This document shows, in pieces, positions 32,291-43,125 of a DNA stretch of 64,000 nucleotides; the first letter of the stretch is position 1, and every line of letters starts with the position of its first letter. The notes below the pieces were generated by a model that was given only the letters and a program-made list of their open reading frames with translations, had not been told where the DNA came from and searched no databases. The DNA is from Tretioscincus oriximinensis (taxonomy: Eukaryota; Chordata; Lepidosauria; Squamata; Gymnophthalmidae): positions 1,467,955 through 1,531,954 of the forward strand of contig JAJVDF010000137.1 in assembly GCA_022410635.1 (NCBI GenBank). The letters are read 5' to 3'. Made by a program: the position numbers and the translations under genes.

Positions 32291-32520
32291 TTTGGCAGCC
32301 TCGAGAGATGAATAGAGGAAGATAAAGAGGAAGGCATGAGGAGGAAAGACAGAAGGGAGTAGGAAAGGAAGTACAAAGGAAGAAAGGGATGAAAGAAGGG
32401 AGAGAAGAAGGAAGATACGAAAGAAAGAAGGAAAGTTGGTAAAGAGGAAGGAAAGAAAGATGGAAGGAAGGAAAGGAAAGCAGAAAAAAGGAAGAAAAGA
32501 AAGAAGCAGCAAGTAAAAGA
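32291..32520. repeat. Purine-rich (GGAA/GAAA) satellite
   Basis: Nearly all A/G on the plus strand with no fixed unit (AAGGAAGGAAAGGAAAGC type). It gives spurious Phe/Ser/Leu-rich open frames on the minus strand. Confidence 0.75.
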
Positions 32521-33736
32521 GGGGTGGGAGGGAGTGACTGCAGTCATGAATGGAGAAAGGGGGAGGAGAGGCTTGAGCTTGTTGGAGTAACATCATGCAA
32601 TGGGCTAATTCTGTTAGTGAACAAAAGGGTGTCTCCTCCTTCCTGGCTGGTTCATGATTCACACAGCCCACCAACCTGCCTTCATCCCTTGCCCCCCTCT
32701 GCCTTCTCACCTGCCCTGAATCAGGATACAGGTTCCTATAAAGGTAGCCTGTCAAGCGATGACTGATCCAAACATGCCTGGTCCTCCCTCAGGTGGTGCT
32801 CAAATGGGAGGAGCTCCCTTGTATAAAGCAGGACTTACGTTTTCCGCTTGCTTCCAGCCATATTGGTTTGGAGCAGGTTTCTGCTTTTTACAAACAGCTC
32901 CTCAAACAGCATCGAAAGGGCGGGACGCTCCCGTTCCTCTTGGACGTCTCGACAGGAACTGTGAAAAGAGCGTCTCTCTCTCTAGAAATCTGCTGCAGTT
33001 CATGAGCATCCTTTTCCCTACAGAATTTGGCTGTTATTAATTCCTTCCCTCCCTCGCTCTCTCTTTTTGATTCTCCGCTTAAAGGGAATAAAATTTGCAC
33101 ACAGCTAAGGAAATCCTTCAATCCTGCTCCTTATCTGAGGCTCCCATTCATTGATCAGAGGGGAGAATTTAGCCCAAATGTTAACACAAACAAATCTAAT
33201 GATGCAAATCAAACAGACAAATAGGCTGAGGGCGAATTCAAAGCTCTTTCCAATTTACAGACACAGCTCTGGAGCCCTGGGCCAAGTGTAAATGGCAATG
33301 AATGACGAGCCAGCTCTGGAAAGCCACCGAGAAAATTGTATGATTAAAAGACAGCCATTTCTTACAACTATTGCCTCACGACAGCACACAGGACTTCCAA
33401 ACAAAACACAGCAAAAGGGACAATTCACCCCTGGACAGGAGGAACAGAGAGTGGCACAGCTTCAATGGGTCTTGTTACCCTAAAGAACTGCAGGCCTGGC
33501 CGGGCTTGGGGGCAAAACAAGGTGGCCTTCAAAGTCAACCCAAGGATCAGTTAACTCCTCTTCACACCCGACCACATTTGTCTATCCATCCTCACCCTAA
33601 CCCTAATTTAAAAGAGATGTGTGTAATTAAGAGTTGATAATACATAAAAATATTTTCTTTACTCAGATACATTACAGATTGATGCTGTTTATTCATCCAT
33701 CCCCATCCTCATCTTCATCCTCAATCTACCTACCTA
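32521..33736. other. Repeat-poor intron, possible conserved noncoding element
   Basis: No repeat was recognised. The part from 33060 to 33320 is AT-rich and ordered (CTTATCTGAGGCTCCCATTC, AAATCTAATGATGCAAATC), with an octamer-like ATGCAAAT at about 33202. Two telomere-like hexamers (CCCTAACCCTAA) at 33595 are too few to mean anything. Confidence 0.35.
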
Positions 33737-33812
33737 TTTAGGGGNTTTTGTAGCACTTTAGTGACTAACGAAGTACACTGCATGAGTTTTTGTAGTCAAG
33801 TCTTCTCCTCCT
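33737..33812 (+). mobile_element. Penelope-like terminal fragment, related to 53150-53220
   Basis: TTTTGTAGCACTTTAGTGAC, then GCATGAGTTTTTGTAGTCAA, is repeated in inverse form at 53158-53215. The words resemble Penelope-like termini (TAGCACTTT..GACTAA..GAGTTTTCGT). Confidence 0.4.
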
Positions 33813-34735
33813 CCTCTCTCTCTGACCCTCAGAAAGGGGCCTTTTTTCAGCCAAAGGCAGGTTAAATGTGGTCTAATCGTCTCCCCCAGGCGTGTCCAGA
33901 CTTTTTCTGCCCAAGCAGTGAGCACTATTGGGCCTTAGAACCTAGCGATGAAGGCCAAGGCTTTCTTAGCTTCATGGATTCAACCAAATAAAAAGTACCT
34001 CCAAGGTGACTTTGGGCCTTTCTACACTGGGCAGTAGATAGGTCAATGGTCTACTTTTGGGTCTCTTCCATCACCACACTAGCAAGGACAAGNGACCTTT
34101 ATATTCCCAGTATGCTCCATCCACATAACCTGGAGTATAAACTGCTCTAGAGCATGCAAATGACATGTTGGTTTAATCCAGTCATTTGCTAAAGGGCAAC
34201 ATATGGAGGCATGCCTTCATGTGGTCCAGAATGTCACGTGGGAACCAGTTCTTCAGCCCAGGATATCACTGGGGGTGCATTCTGATGACCTGGGGTGCCA
34301 CACTGAACCCAACTTGAAGCTCTCCCTGGAGAAAGCAAAATGGCGTCTTCACTCCTGGGGACCTCATGTGAGCATCATGCTCCCCATGTGGGGGGTGCTT
34401 TGCACCTTCTAGAAGGGCTTTGTGAGGTAGGTGGAGACCTGGCTGCAGATGGGGTCCATCACTCTGCCTCTCTTCCTCCCATGAACATTCTAGAAAAAGA
34501 TGGATTGGAAGTGGCTTAAGAGCATAAGGGCCACATTCTGCCACCTCTAAAATGCTTTTGGGCAGCTTTTGTTTTGCCGTTTCACTCCAGGATTGGCTAA
34601 AGTGTGCGTAGTTTGTTACTGCAACCTTGAAGGACCTTCCTTGCCACTAGCTTCAAATTATGAAACCAGCAATGCAATGACTTTAATCTGCTCTTTGATT
34701 GAAGAGATAAGTTCCCTGACTCACTTTTATTTTTC
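33813..34735. other. Intron, no recognised feature
   Basis: No repeat family or exon was recognised. Confidence 0.35.
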
Positions 34736-34736
34736 T

Positions 34737-34815
34737 ACGTTTATTTTTCTACGCTCTTTTATTGTTGTTACCTGAGACCTTCAGTTATAGGATGGGATAA
34801 ATGAATGAATGAATT
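34737..34815 (+). mobile_element. L2-like LINE 3' end
   Basis: TTTTATTGTTGTTACCTGAG, ACCTTCAGTTATAGGATGGG and ATAAATGAATGAATGAA form the sense-strand tail. Confidence 0.65.
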
Positions 34816-34880
34816 TCTACTTAGGATCTTTGATCTCTGTGCTTCTGGTCCCAAAGGTCAAAAATACTTCTGGTTTTTGG

Positions 34881-34995
34881 CCTGTCCACACGGAGCCTTA
34901 TTCTGGGTAACAGGGCAGAGCATGGCCCTTTACATGCCATTCAGGCCTGCCATAGTCTACACTAGCATGTGGATGGCAGGCTCCTGTTCCAAGAT
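34881..34995. repeat. PAL-A copy with shortened left arm
   Basis: GGCCTGTCCACACGGAGCCT, TATTCTGGGTAACAGG, then a complete right arm (GGCCTGCCATAGTCTACACT, AGCATGTGGATGGCAGG). It abuts the CR1-L3-like end at 34996. Confidence 0.65.
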
Positions 34996-35217
34996 AAGAA
35001 CATAAGGAGAACCCTGCTTCAATGGGTCAAAGCTCATCTGCTTTCCACACAAGAGAAATTGCCTCTGGGAAGTCTGAAGCAGAAGAAGTCTGTTCTCCAA
35101 TCCCTGCAAATGGCATTTCAGAACCATATTGCCTGTTGCTCCATCCCAGAGGCAGGGTTAGGAGACCCATCCTGGTAGCTACTTATACTCCTGGCTTCCA
35201 TGAATTTGTCTAACTTG
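34996..35217 (-). mobile_element. CR1-L3-like 3' part
   Basis: AAGAACATAAGGAGAACCCT, TGAAGCAGAAGAAGTCTG, CAAATGGCATTTCAGAACC and GTTGCTCCATCCCAGAGGC run back to CCATGAATTTGTCTAAC. It stops exactly where an L2-like tail begins. Confidence 0.75.
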
Positions 35218-35330
35218 TTTTGATACTGTTTAAATATGTCAATTTTGTATTGTTTTTATTGTTGGCTGCCCTGAGACCTTCAAGAATAGGGTGAGGTATA
35301 AGCATAAAGAAAGACAGACAGACATATATC
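35218..35330 (+). mobile_element. L2-like LINE 3' end
   Basis: TTGTATTGTTTTTATTGTTG, GCTGCCCTGAGACCTTCAAG, AATAGGGTGAGGTATAAGC, ending in an AAAGACAGACAGACA tract. Confidence 0.75.
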
Positions 35331-35888
35331 CAGGTCGGGAAGGGTTATGAAAAGAAAGCAGAATTGAAACGTCGTCTTGGAGATTGTTTCATTCTAATAA
35401 TCAAAGGCCTCTGCAGTCTTTAGCTGTGTTCTCACTTCTTTGCCTGACATGCGGCAACCCTTTCAAAGGAATCTGCCATGTCACTCAAGCTGTGGGATGC
35501 TGTCAGATCTCTACAAAGATCCATTGTTCTTTGGTGTGTTATCTTGTCCTTCAGGGTCAGCCTGTAATCTCAAGCTTAAGAATTTAGTCTTCTACAAAAT
35601 ATCCCTGGTAAAATGACAATTTTCCAAGAAGCTTTGAATGTGTCCTGGGTTTATGACACAATGAAAGCTGCAGCTGATTAAACTAAAGCCCAGATCAAAA
35701 CCTGCTTCACAAGCTTACCTGAACACTTACACCTGGCAGAAGTATAAGAAACCCAACTGCGACATCAGCCCTTTTGTTGAGCTGGCCCAGAGTCTTAAGA
35801 GACAAGAACTACGTGCTCAGTTCTGCCTTTCTATACTTTTCTGGAGTTCAGCAGAAGAAGGAAAAACTCAACTCTTGACATGCACATG
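35331..35888. other. Intron, no recognised feature
   Basis: No repeat family or exon was recognised. Confidence 0.35.
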
Positions 35889-36062
35889 AATCAGACAAGG
35901 GCCTGCCATAGCCTATACTGGCATGTGGATAGCCAGATGGGGTTTGTTAAACTGCACCTGGACAATCTGAAGCAGAAGAAGGCAAAATCCTCACCTGTTC
36001 TCAACACTTGGAATAGGGATCTGCCACTTGCATGCTAGTCTAGATTACGGCAGTTCTTTTTT
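35889..36062 (-). repeat. CR1-L3-like UTR / PAL-A module
   Basis: PAL-A words (GGGCCTGCCATAGCCTATAC, TGGCATGTGGATAGCC) are followed by the inverse UTR segment CTGAAGCAGAAGAAGGC, TCACCTGTTCTCAACAC. PAL-A words then return (GGGATCTGCCACTTGCATGC). The order matches the module at 41605-41935. Confidence 0.6.
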
Positions 36063-36644
36063 TCCTTCTTTAATCTAAAAACTATGAGCATTAAATGTCC
36101 GTTCTGCCATTCATCCCTTTCTCTTTTTCATGAAAGAGAGAGGGGGGGGGGCTATCATAATGAAATGCTGTATATTGACTTAAATGCCAAGGTATCAAGA
36201 GTTTTTTTAATCTTCATCTGATCTACCATGTCATGTGTGCAGCTGAGAACATGACACCACCCTAACTGCCACTGCTGATAAATCACATCTTTGTTGAGGA
36301 AGCGCTGAAATAATTCCTTATTTCACATTCAGTGAAGCCGCTCTCCCAGTTCACTTAAGCGGCTGCTAAATAGAGACGTGATCAAACCACCCCAAGAGTC
36401 CGTGAAATCCCCCTGTACAACTCTTGGAAACCACGACACCAAATACTTGACCTCTTGTTCAAGGAGCTTCTTCATCCTGGATGGGAAATTGAGGTCTCTG
36501 GGTAAAACTTTTCGCAACTCAGGTTTGCAGCATTTAGGGCATATAATCAGGTGTATAATCCACCAGGGCCCTTCTTGAGATCCTATTAATTAAAGTTCAG
36601 CATTTCATTTATTACGATGATAAAGTGAAGCTTCGCTGGAGCTG
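36063..36644. other. Intron, no recognised feature
   Basis: A 10-base G run lies at about 36142-36151. No repeat or exon was recognised. Confidence 0.35.
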
Positions 36645-37860
36645 TCACAGTTGGATTAAAGGACCAAACGAGGCTTTAGTAAGTTTCATTAAGTTGAACA
36701 AACGAGGCCATATGAAAGAGATGTGGGTGATGAAATTTGACTTGGGTTGAAGACACATTTGTAGGGGTCTTTGGATAATGGACTTAGCGACTTCCATCCG
36801 CCTCATGAGATCACCAAGTGCTGTCCATATCACCACAAGAATTGATAAGGACTTCAAAATGAAACTGGACTGAGTTAGGAGGACTGATACAGGTGAGCCA
36901 AGGACTAACATATTGGTCCCAAAGGCAACAAAGGAGAAGTGCATTTGCCACTTTGATGCCCACTCACCCAATTTCAATAAATCACTCTGGAGTGCCTTAC
37001 AATCATTTTCAGTTTTCACTACCCTGAAGAGTTTAGTGGTGTCAGCAAACTTGGCTACTTCACTATTTACCTCAGCATCCAGATCATTTATAAACATATT
37101 GAAAAGCAAGGGTCCCAGTACAGACCCCTGGGTACCCCACTTCTTACCTCTTTCCATTTATAACTCCCGTCTGTTTTCTATCTTTTAGCCAGTTTCCAAT
37201 CCAGGACAAAGTCTGTCCGCTTATACCATGAGTGTGGAGCTTTTTTAGGAGCCTTTGATGAAGGACTTTATCAAAAGCCTTCTGAAAATCTAGATAGACA
37301 ATATCAACTGGATCCCTTTTATCTACATGTTTGTTAACACTCTCATAGAATTCTAACAAGTTAGTAAGGCATGATTTATCTTTGCAGAAGCCATGCGTGC
37401 TTCTCCATGTGTTTAGTAAGTTTGTCCTTAATTATGGTTTCCAACTGTTTACCTGGAACTTATGTTAAACTGACGGGTCTATAATTTCCGGGATCACCCC
37501 GGGATCCTTTTTTGAAGGTTGGTGTCACGTTAGCTACCCTCCAATCTACTGGTACTATGCCTAATCTTAAGGAAAGATTAAATATTTTGGTTAGAAGTTC
37601 AGCAATTTCACATTTGAGTTCTTTATTAATTCTTGGACAAATGCCTTCTAGCCCTGGGTATTTATTAATGCTCAGCTTATTAAGGCTAGCAAGGACCTCC
37701 TCCCTTGTTATCTCTATCCAGTTTAATTCCTCTGTTGTTCTTCCTGAGAAGACTAAATCTGTTGTGGGTAAATACCCTCTGTCTTCTTCAGTGAAAACTG
37801 AAGCAAAAAATTCATTTAACCTCTCTGCAATCTCCATGTCCTCCTTGATTATGCCTTTTG
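36645..37860 (-). pseudogene. CR1-L3-like LINE reverse transcriptase, broken
   Basis: This is the longest reverse-transcriptase remnant in the window, spread over several frames on the minus strand. In order it shows IAERLNEFFASVFTEEDRG, FKKGSRGDPGNYRPVSLT (about 37465-37515), DIVYLDFQKAFDKVLHQ (motif A, about 37290), GTQGSVLGPLLFNMFINDL (motif B, about 37100) and AKFADTTKL (motif C, about 37040). In motif C the second catalytic Asp of FADD is Thr. Frameshifts between the blocks and the lost Asp mean it is inactive. The endonuclease is absent. The same N-terminal part appears in sense orientation at 63868-64000. Confidence 0.85.
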
Positions 37861-37927
37861 TTCATTGCTATCTAGTGGTCCGACTGCTTATACATGCTGC
37901 CCACCATTGGCTAAGCGACAAATCCCA

Positions 37928-38254
37928 TCATTCCTTTCTACCGAGCAGGTGATCTTGCTTGATGTCAGAGTGCCTGTGGACTGTTTCATTCACATGTGGA
38001 TTTCTGTGTTCTTTTGCCTCAGTTAATGCAACTGCTACATGTAAGGTGGACAATTGTTCCTGGAGGGACTTCAGGTTGTCACAGATGGTTACCCCCCTGC
38101 ACCAAGAGTTTGCCTGCCCTTGCAGAGATTGCCTGGACTGCACTCCTGCAGGGATCAGCTGTTGGCTGCCATTCTGTTTTCGTCCATCATCCCCAAATTT
38201 TGAGAGACTGCTAGAAGTCCTTCCCTTCACTGCTCTGCTTCTTCCTGTGTACAT
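37928..38254 (-). pseudogene. Possible ORF1 remnant of the adjacent LINE
   Basis: A 109-codon open frame on the minus strand contains a heptad-like stretch (DNLKSLQEQLSTLHVAVALT) and two Cys nearby, as in coiled-coil LINE ORF1 proteins. It lies just upstream of the reverse-transcriptase remnant in the same orientation. If both belong together, endonuclease and early ORF2 have been deleted. The match is by style only, so confidence is low. Confidence 0.35.
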
Positions 38255-38287
38255 TCAGTAGGATTAAGCAGCTGATGCTATAGCTGG

Positions 38288-38610
38288 CATGAATGGCTCA
38301 GTCGCTCAGGAGACGGTCTCTCATCTGGAAGGTGGGGTTTCACAGCCCTGTGTCAGATGTGGGGAGGGGTGAGCACCTTCCACTAGCCTGTAGCTCTAGC
38401 CAACCCAGCTATTCAAAAGCATGAATTGCAAGAAATTGCAACTGACTACAAAAAAATGTAGATGACTGCAATTAGTTACGTGGGAACCACCATAGTCTGG
38501 TGGGGAAGATAGAATATCAGCCTTAAGGCAAAATACCCTTGGAAGCCGCTTTGAGTCCCTTTGAAAGGTGCGAAAAGCGGGGTATAAGAACCCAGTTCTT
38601 CTTCTTCTTC
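38288..38610 (+). mobile_element. SINE-B copy, full length
   Basis: The tRNA-like head is GCATGAATGGCTCAGTCGCT and CAGGAGACGGTCTCTCATCT, and the B-box-like part is GGGGTTTCACAGCCC. The body is CTAGCCAACCCAGCTATTCA and GGGAACCACCATAGTCTGGT, and the L2-like tail is GCCGCTTTGAGTCCCTTTGA, AAAGCGGGGTATAAGAACC. The tail passes into the pyrimidine satellite. Confidence 0.85.
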
Positions 38611-38870
38611 TTCTTCTTCTTCTTTTTCTTCTTCTTTCTTCTTCTTTCTTCTTCTTTCTTCTTCTTTCTTCTTCTTTCTTCTTCTTTCTTCTTCTTTCTT
38701 CTTCTTTCTTCTTCTTTCTTCTTCTTTCTTCTTTCTTCTTTCTTCTTTCTTCTTTCTTCTTTCTTCTTTCTTCTTTCTTCTTTCTTCTTTCTTCTTTCTT
38801 CTTTCTTCTTTCTTCTTTCTTCTTTCTTCTTTCTTCTTCCTTCTTCCTTCTTCCTTCTTCCTTCTTCCTC
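38598..38870. repeat. Pyrimidine satellite grown from a SINE tail, four registers
   Basis: (CTT)n at 38598-38622, then a 10-base unit CTTCTTTCTT to about 38730, then a 7-base unit CTTTCTT to about 38830, then a 7-base unit CTTCCTT to about 38868. It begins at the (CTT)n tail of the SINE-B copy. The long open frames here are composition artefacts. Confidence 0.9.
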
Positions 38871-39349
38871 ATGCTCACTGAAGATCAGGGCAAAGGGATC
38901 AAGTGTCAGGGCTTGAAGTCTTTGCATCTCTTACAGAGAATGTCCAGATTCCTTGAACATCATGCTATGAAAGCGGCACAGAGCAAGCTGGCAACAAAAA
39001 AAAATAATGTTTCTCGCACTAGCATTCCCGTGTCTCCCCCAATCATGTGCTTTTGCCAACATCCACGGGGATGGAAATGACCTTCTCCTTGGAAGGTAGG
39101 AAGCTGTTCAATCAAGCATGAGACAGGGTTCACATTCCACGCACACACCTTTTTCAACAAATAATCTGAGTTGCAGAATGGCTTCCCTGTCCATGCAAAC
39201 TAGGTAAATGAGTGGGTAGGAAAAGCAGAAATTTGACGGCAATGAATAAGAGCCAAAGCACCTTTAAGTACAATGATTTGAAGTCTGGCGATTTCTGGAT
39301 CATTGAGGAAAACTGAACACCATAGAGTCATAATTCTCCCCTAAGGCTC
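38871..39349. other. Intron, no recognised feature
   Basis: No repeat family or exon was recognised. Confidence 0.35.
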
Positions 39350-39428
39350 CATCCTACTAAGCCGTATTCAGGGCTCCATCTCAGAGCTTGGCCATCCACA
39401 TGCCAGTGTAGACTATGGCAGGCCCCGT
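39350..39428. repeat. PAL-A left arm
   Basis: CTCCATCTCAGAGCTTGGCC, ATCCACATGCCAGTGTAGAC, TATGGCAGGCCCCGTT. The right arm is missing. Confidence 0.65.
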
Positions 39429-41362
39429 TGCTTGCAGGGAAAGAGAGTTCCTTGCTTCAACGTGAAGGAGAAGGAGGCATCTTCTCATCAGCAATTACAA
39501 ATACCTCCCACACCAGCCTTGTAGCAAATCATCTTGCCAGGTGAAGGGAATGTTTCCATATTAATCTGTCTCACTTGAGAATCCTTGAACATCTGCTACT
39601 GAAACCTCCTGTGTTGCTGAGGATTGTGGGAAGTGTTCAAAGGAGGCCCTCTGGTTCCTTGTGGGAAGAAGCTCCCCCTTTGCTAAGTGTTCTAAATGAA
39701 CTGAGGGAACGTCCCAAGGAACCATAATATTCTCTTTAACAGCAATGCATTTTAATGAAGAGAATTGTGCCTTCTAGAGAAACTTCTAATCAAGAAATCC
39801 CTGATATATTTCACAGTACGATTTGGAAAGAATGATGGAAAAGTCTATTTGTGCATTAAAGGTTTCCAATTTGCCGTCTTTCTTTCAAGCCAGAGTGGGT
39901 TCCAGCAATGATGGGAGCTCCCAGAACCAAAACATCTGACCAGTAGCCTTAAAATCTCAGAGGAGAGGGGTTTTTATGACACCACTTCCTAGGAATGACA
40001 AGAAGTGTCATCACCCTGGGCACCATTTCCCTGGAAGCAAATACCGGAAATGACATCAAAATGTAACCCTGCACGAGATCCCAGATCTCATGTGAATGTA
40101 CATTATCCCATGGACTGCATGAGATTCTCATGCAACTACCATCATTGGGTTATATGAGGGGNTACAATCACACCTCCATGGCACAGTTGCACCACAGCAG
40201 CTCTCGCGTGGTGAGAAGCTTCCACCCTCCCAGGTCTACCTGTGGTGCAGGCTGGGAGCTGCATGAAGTCTCCAGAAGAGGTTGCCCACTGCCCACTGCT
40301 CACACTACACTTCCCAGTGGGCTCCACTGAAAGCATCACTTTCCCAGGCATGTGACATCCTCTTCCAGTCACCATTTTATCTGCTGGTTGTCAAGAGGAT
40401 GTCCAGTAGTCCCTCCCACTAGTGGATAGTTTGTTGTCAGTATCAGATCCATTCACCTCTCACCCTCGAAGATTCTTGCCCAAATTATTCACACATCAAA
40501 GACTTTCTGCAATAGCACTTTAGTAAAACCCTAAATCCGTCAATTTATATAACAGCCAAGTGTGCAAAAGAAACAGAAATTCAACTTGCAAGTGGACTGT
40601 TGCATCAGTAGGAATGGACGCAATCAGCAGCTGGACACAGAGCCTTGGAATAGATTGTAAACGTAGAAACAAAGGGAATTAAAACCGGTCAAGCAATAAG
40701 CCAGGATATCAGTAAATACAGCCACAAACAACGTTCCCAGCGTGGCTGCAGCATCAGTTTGCACAAGGCATTGCATTGTTAGCATCCCCCCCACCCCCCA
40801 TCCCTTTTCTGAAAAGCCTCCCTTGCTCGGTGCTTCTTTGAACATCTTTCTCTCTGGCACCACTTAGCCTGATGTTCTCCTGCAGTAAGATGTTTGAAGT
40901 CCCGTCTGTTTTGACAAGAAGCAGCCGGGGAGAATTCTGCCAAGGCAGGCTAGGTTTTTGCACTACAAGCAAAAAATGAGTCACCAACTTGCTCATGTCT
41001 GGCTGTGGTTGAGGGGGAAAAGAAGGAGACATTTGGGGGGATATAGTATGGAATTCGGTTTGAGAAGATTATATTTATTTCTGCACAGGCTCCTCAAAGA
41101 CCCAGTTGTCAGGGAAGATCAAACAGCGGCTCAGGACAGGACCTGCTCATGGCAGCCCAATCGTGGTCGGCAAAAGATCAGAAAGCGGGAAAGCAGGCGG
41201 CACATGTGAAAGGGGGCGAAGGAAGATGCTGAAGGAGGCAACAGGTCCCCGAAACCATGTTTAGCTGATTTGTAGCCATGGAACAACCGTCTCTGAAAAC
41301 ATCCTTCGCATCACTGTGGGTGAATTACTGAACACAATTACCTTGGCACCGAGCGGTTGTTT
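39429..41362. other. Long intron stretch without recognised repeats
   Basis: About 1.9 kb in which I see no confident repeat, exon or RNA gene. Confidence 0.4.
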
Positions 41363-41432
41363 GGATATGTTGCTCTGTTTTTAACGTTAACTGCCCTGAA
41401 ACCTTCGGGAATGGAAATGCAAATAAATTCTG
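41363..41432 (+). mobile_element. L2-like LINE 3' end
   Basis: TTTTTAACGTTAACTGCCCT, GAAACCTTCGGGAATGGAAA and TGCAAATAAATTC. The tail is diverged. Confidence 0.55.
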
Positions 41433-41604
41433 CACTGAAGACTCTTCCAGACTGGGAAGTGTCCCTTCCGCCCTCTGATGCAGCCCAAGGTTTGCTGTTC
41501 TGTTTGAACAAGTTCCCAAAGAGCTGTCATTTGGAGGGATCCATTGGATAAGATGTCTGCTTGCTCAGCATCGCAGATTATAACCCCAAATAGACGCCTG
41601 CCAG

Positions 41605-41935
41605 CCACATAAGCCCTGCTGAATGGGGCTGGGGCCCACCTGGTCCAGCACTCTGTCTCGCCCAGTGGCCCACCAATCGCACCTGGAACAGAAGGAGGCA
41701 AAACTTTCACCTGCCCTCAACTCTTGGAATAAGGATCTGCTAACCGCAAGCCAGTGCGAATGGGGCCTGCCATAACCTGTCCTGGGTTGTGGATGAGCCA
41801 ATTGGTGTCTGCCATAGTCTACACTGGCCCCCCAAACTGGGCTGTCTGAAGCAGAAGAAGGCAAGACCTTCACCTGTTCTCAATGCCCTGCAAATGGCAT
41901 TTCAGGAGTCCAGTCTGTGGCTCCATCCTGGAAGC
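41605..41935 (-). mobile_element. CR1-L3-like UTR with embedded PAL-A module
   Basis: The terminus (GCCCTGCTGAATGGGGCTGG) and UTR (CAGCACTCTGTCTCGCCCAG) are followed by CTCAACTCTTGGAATAAGG. PAL-A then follows (GAATGGGGCCTGCCATAACC, GTCTGCCATAGTCTACACTG), then UTR again (CTGAAGCAGAAGAAGGC, CAAATGGCATTTCAGGAGTC). The UTR segment is present twice, once on each side of PAL-A. Confidence 0.7.
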
Positions 41936-42686
41936 ACCAAAAGATGGTGCATTCTATGGCAGACCTCATGCACACCCTGCTGTAGTCTTCACTAGTATCT
42001 AGCTGGCAGAACCCAATGCTAAAATATAAGGGCCAGAGCATCACCAAGAAAGGCTGCGTATATTTACTCCACGGAATGATTAAAAGGAAATATTTCAGCA
42101 GCCCATCTGTGATGAAGCAAATGGCTTGTCTGTTGCTTCTGAATATAGATAAGACTAAACGGCAAGTGAAAGAATTAGATTACCGTAATCTTTGGAAATA
42201 TTTCCCTGCGGAACAGGCATTTTCCCTGCATCACTAAATAACAGACTCTGGCCCCATCCAGATGAGCTATTTGTGACGCTATGGGAGCCACTTCTCCCAG
42301 GTTCCCCTCCAGTGCTCAGACACTCGCTAAAACATCCGTTTCAGCAGGTTCCCCTTCTAGTAGTTGCCTGCTGATTCCATGGCATGGCCTTCCATGTTCA
42401 CCTATGATGCCTCCCCCTGGCCTGCATGTGAGAATTCAGCCACAATTTCAAAGGCTGCCAGGAATATGGTGACTTTCCTTGGACTTGCAAATGTGATGGG
42501 ATCTGTTCCTCGGCTTGATTCATGACGAAAGGGGATGTCTACGGTATCTAATGACAGATTCACAATTCGCTTCTCTCTTGAATCAAAGAAAACAGCCTGC
42601 CTGGATGTTGCCACTTGACCATTAAGGAACAAAAAGTATAAGCTGATTGAACTACAAATGTTTGATGTTTCCTCTGGTGAAAAGTC
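41936..42686. other. Intron, no recognised feature
   Basis: Short PAL-A-like words occur at 41955-42030 (GTAGTCTTCACTAGTATC). Otherwise nothing was recognised. Confidence 0.35.
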
Positions 42687-43125
42687 CTAAGAACATAAGA
42701 GGAGCCCTGCTGAATGGGGCCAGAGCCCAGCTAGCTCTTCTGCCTCCCACAGTGGTCCACCAGTTGCCCCTGGGAGGTCTGAACAGAAGAAGGCAAAACC
42801 CTCTCCTGTTCTCGGCACCCTGCCAAAGGCATTTCAGGAATCCTACGTGTTGCTCCATTCTGAAGGCAGTATCAAGAGATCCATCCCAGTAGCTATTTAT
42901 ACCCTTGGTGCCCATGAACTTGTCTAATCCTCTCTTAAAGCTATCCAGGCTGCTAGCTACCACCACCTATTTCTGGGAGTAAATGTCAAAAGCCGATGAT
43001 CCTCTGGGTGAAAAAATACTTTCCCTTGTCTGTTCTCACTCTTCTGCCCCATTTTTTCTCTGTTCACTTTATCCATCCTGTGCAAGATTCTATACACGTC
43101 AATCCGTCTTCTGTAAGGGAAAAGC
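42687..43125 (-). mobile_element. CR1-L3-like 3' part, plain form
   Basis: AAGAACATAAGAGGAGCCCT, GCTGAATGGGGCCAGAGCCC, UTR, then the inverse ORF end (CTACCACCACCTATTTCTGG; AAAAAATACTTTCCCTTGTC). No PAL-A interrupts the UTR. Confidence 0.85.

Noticed and set aside
32153..32755. 200-codon minus-strand frame rich in Phe, Leu and Ser
   Set aside because: Crosses the purine satellite at 32291-32520; no recognisable protein.
33590..33610. Telomere-like CCCTAACCCTAA
   Set aside because: Only two hexamers; too short for an interstitial telomere block.
38396..39080. Long open frames on both strands rich in Lys/Glu/Arg or Phe/Leu/Ser
   Set aside because: They are read-throughs of the pyrimidine satellite grown from a SINE tail; no stop codons occur because of the simple composition.
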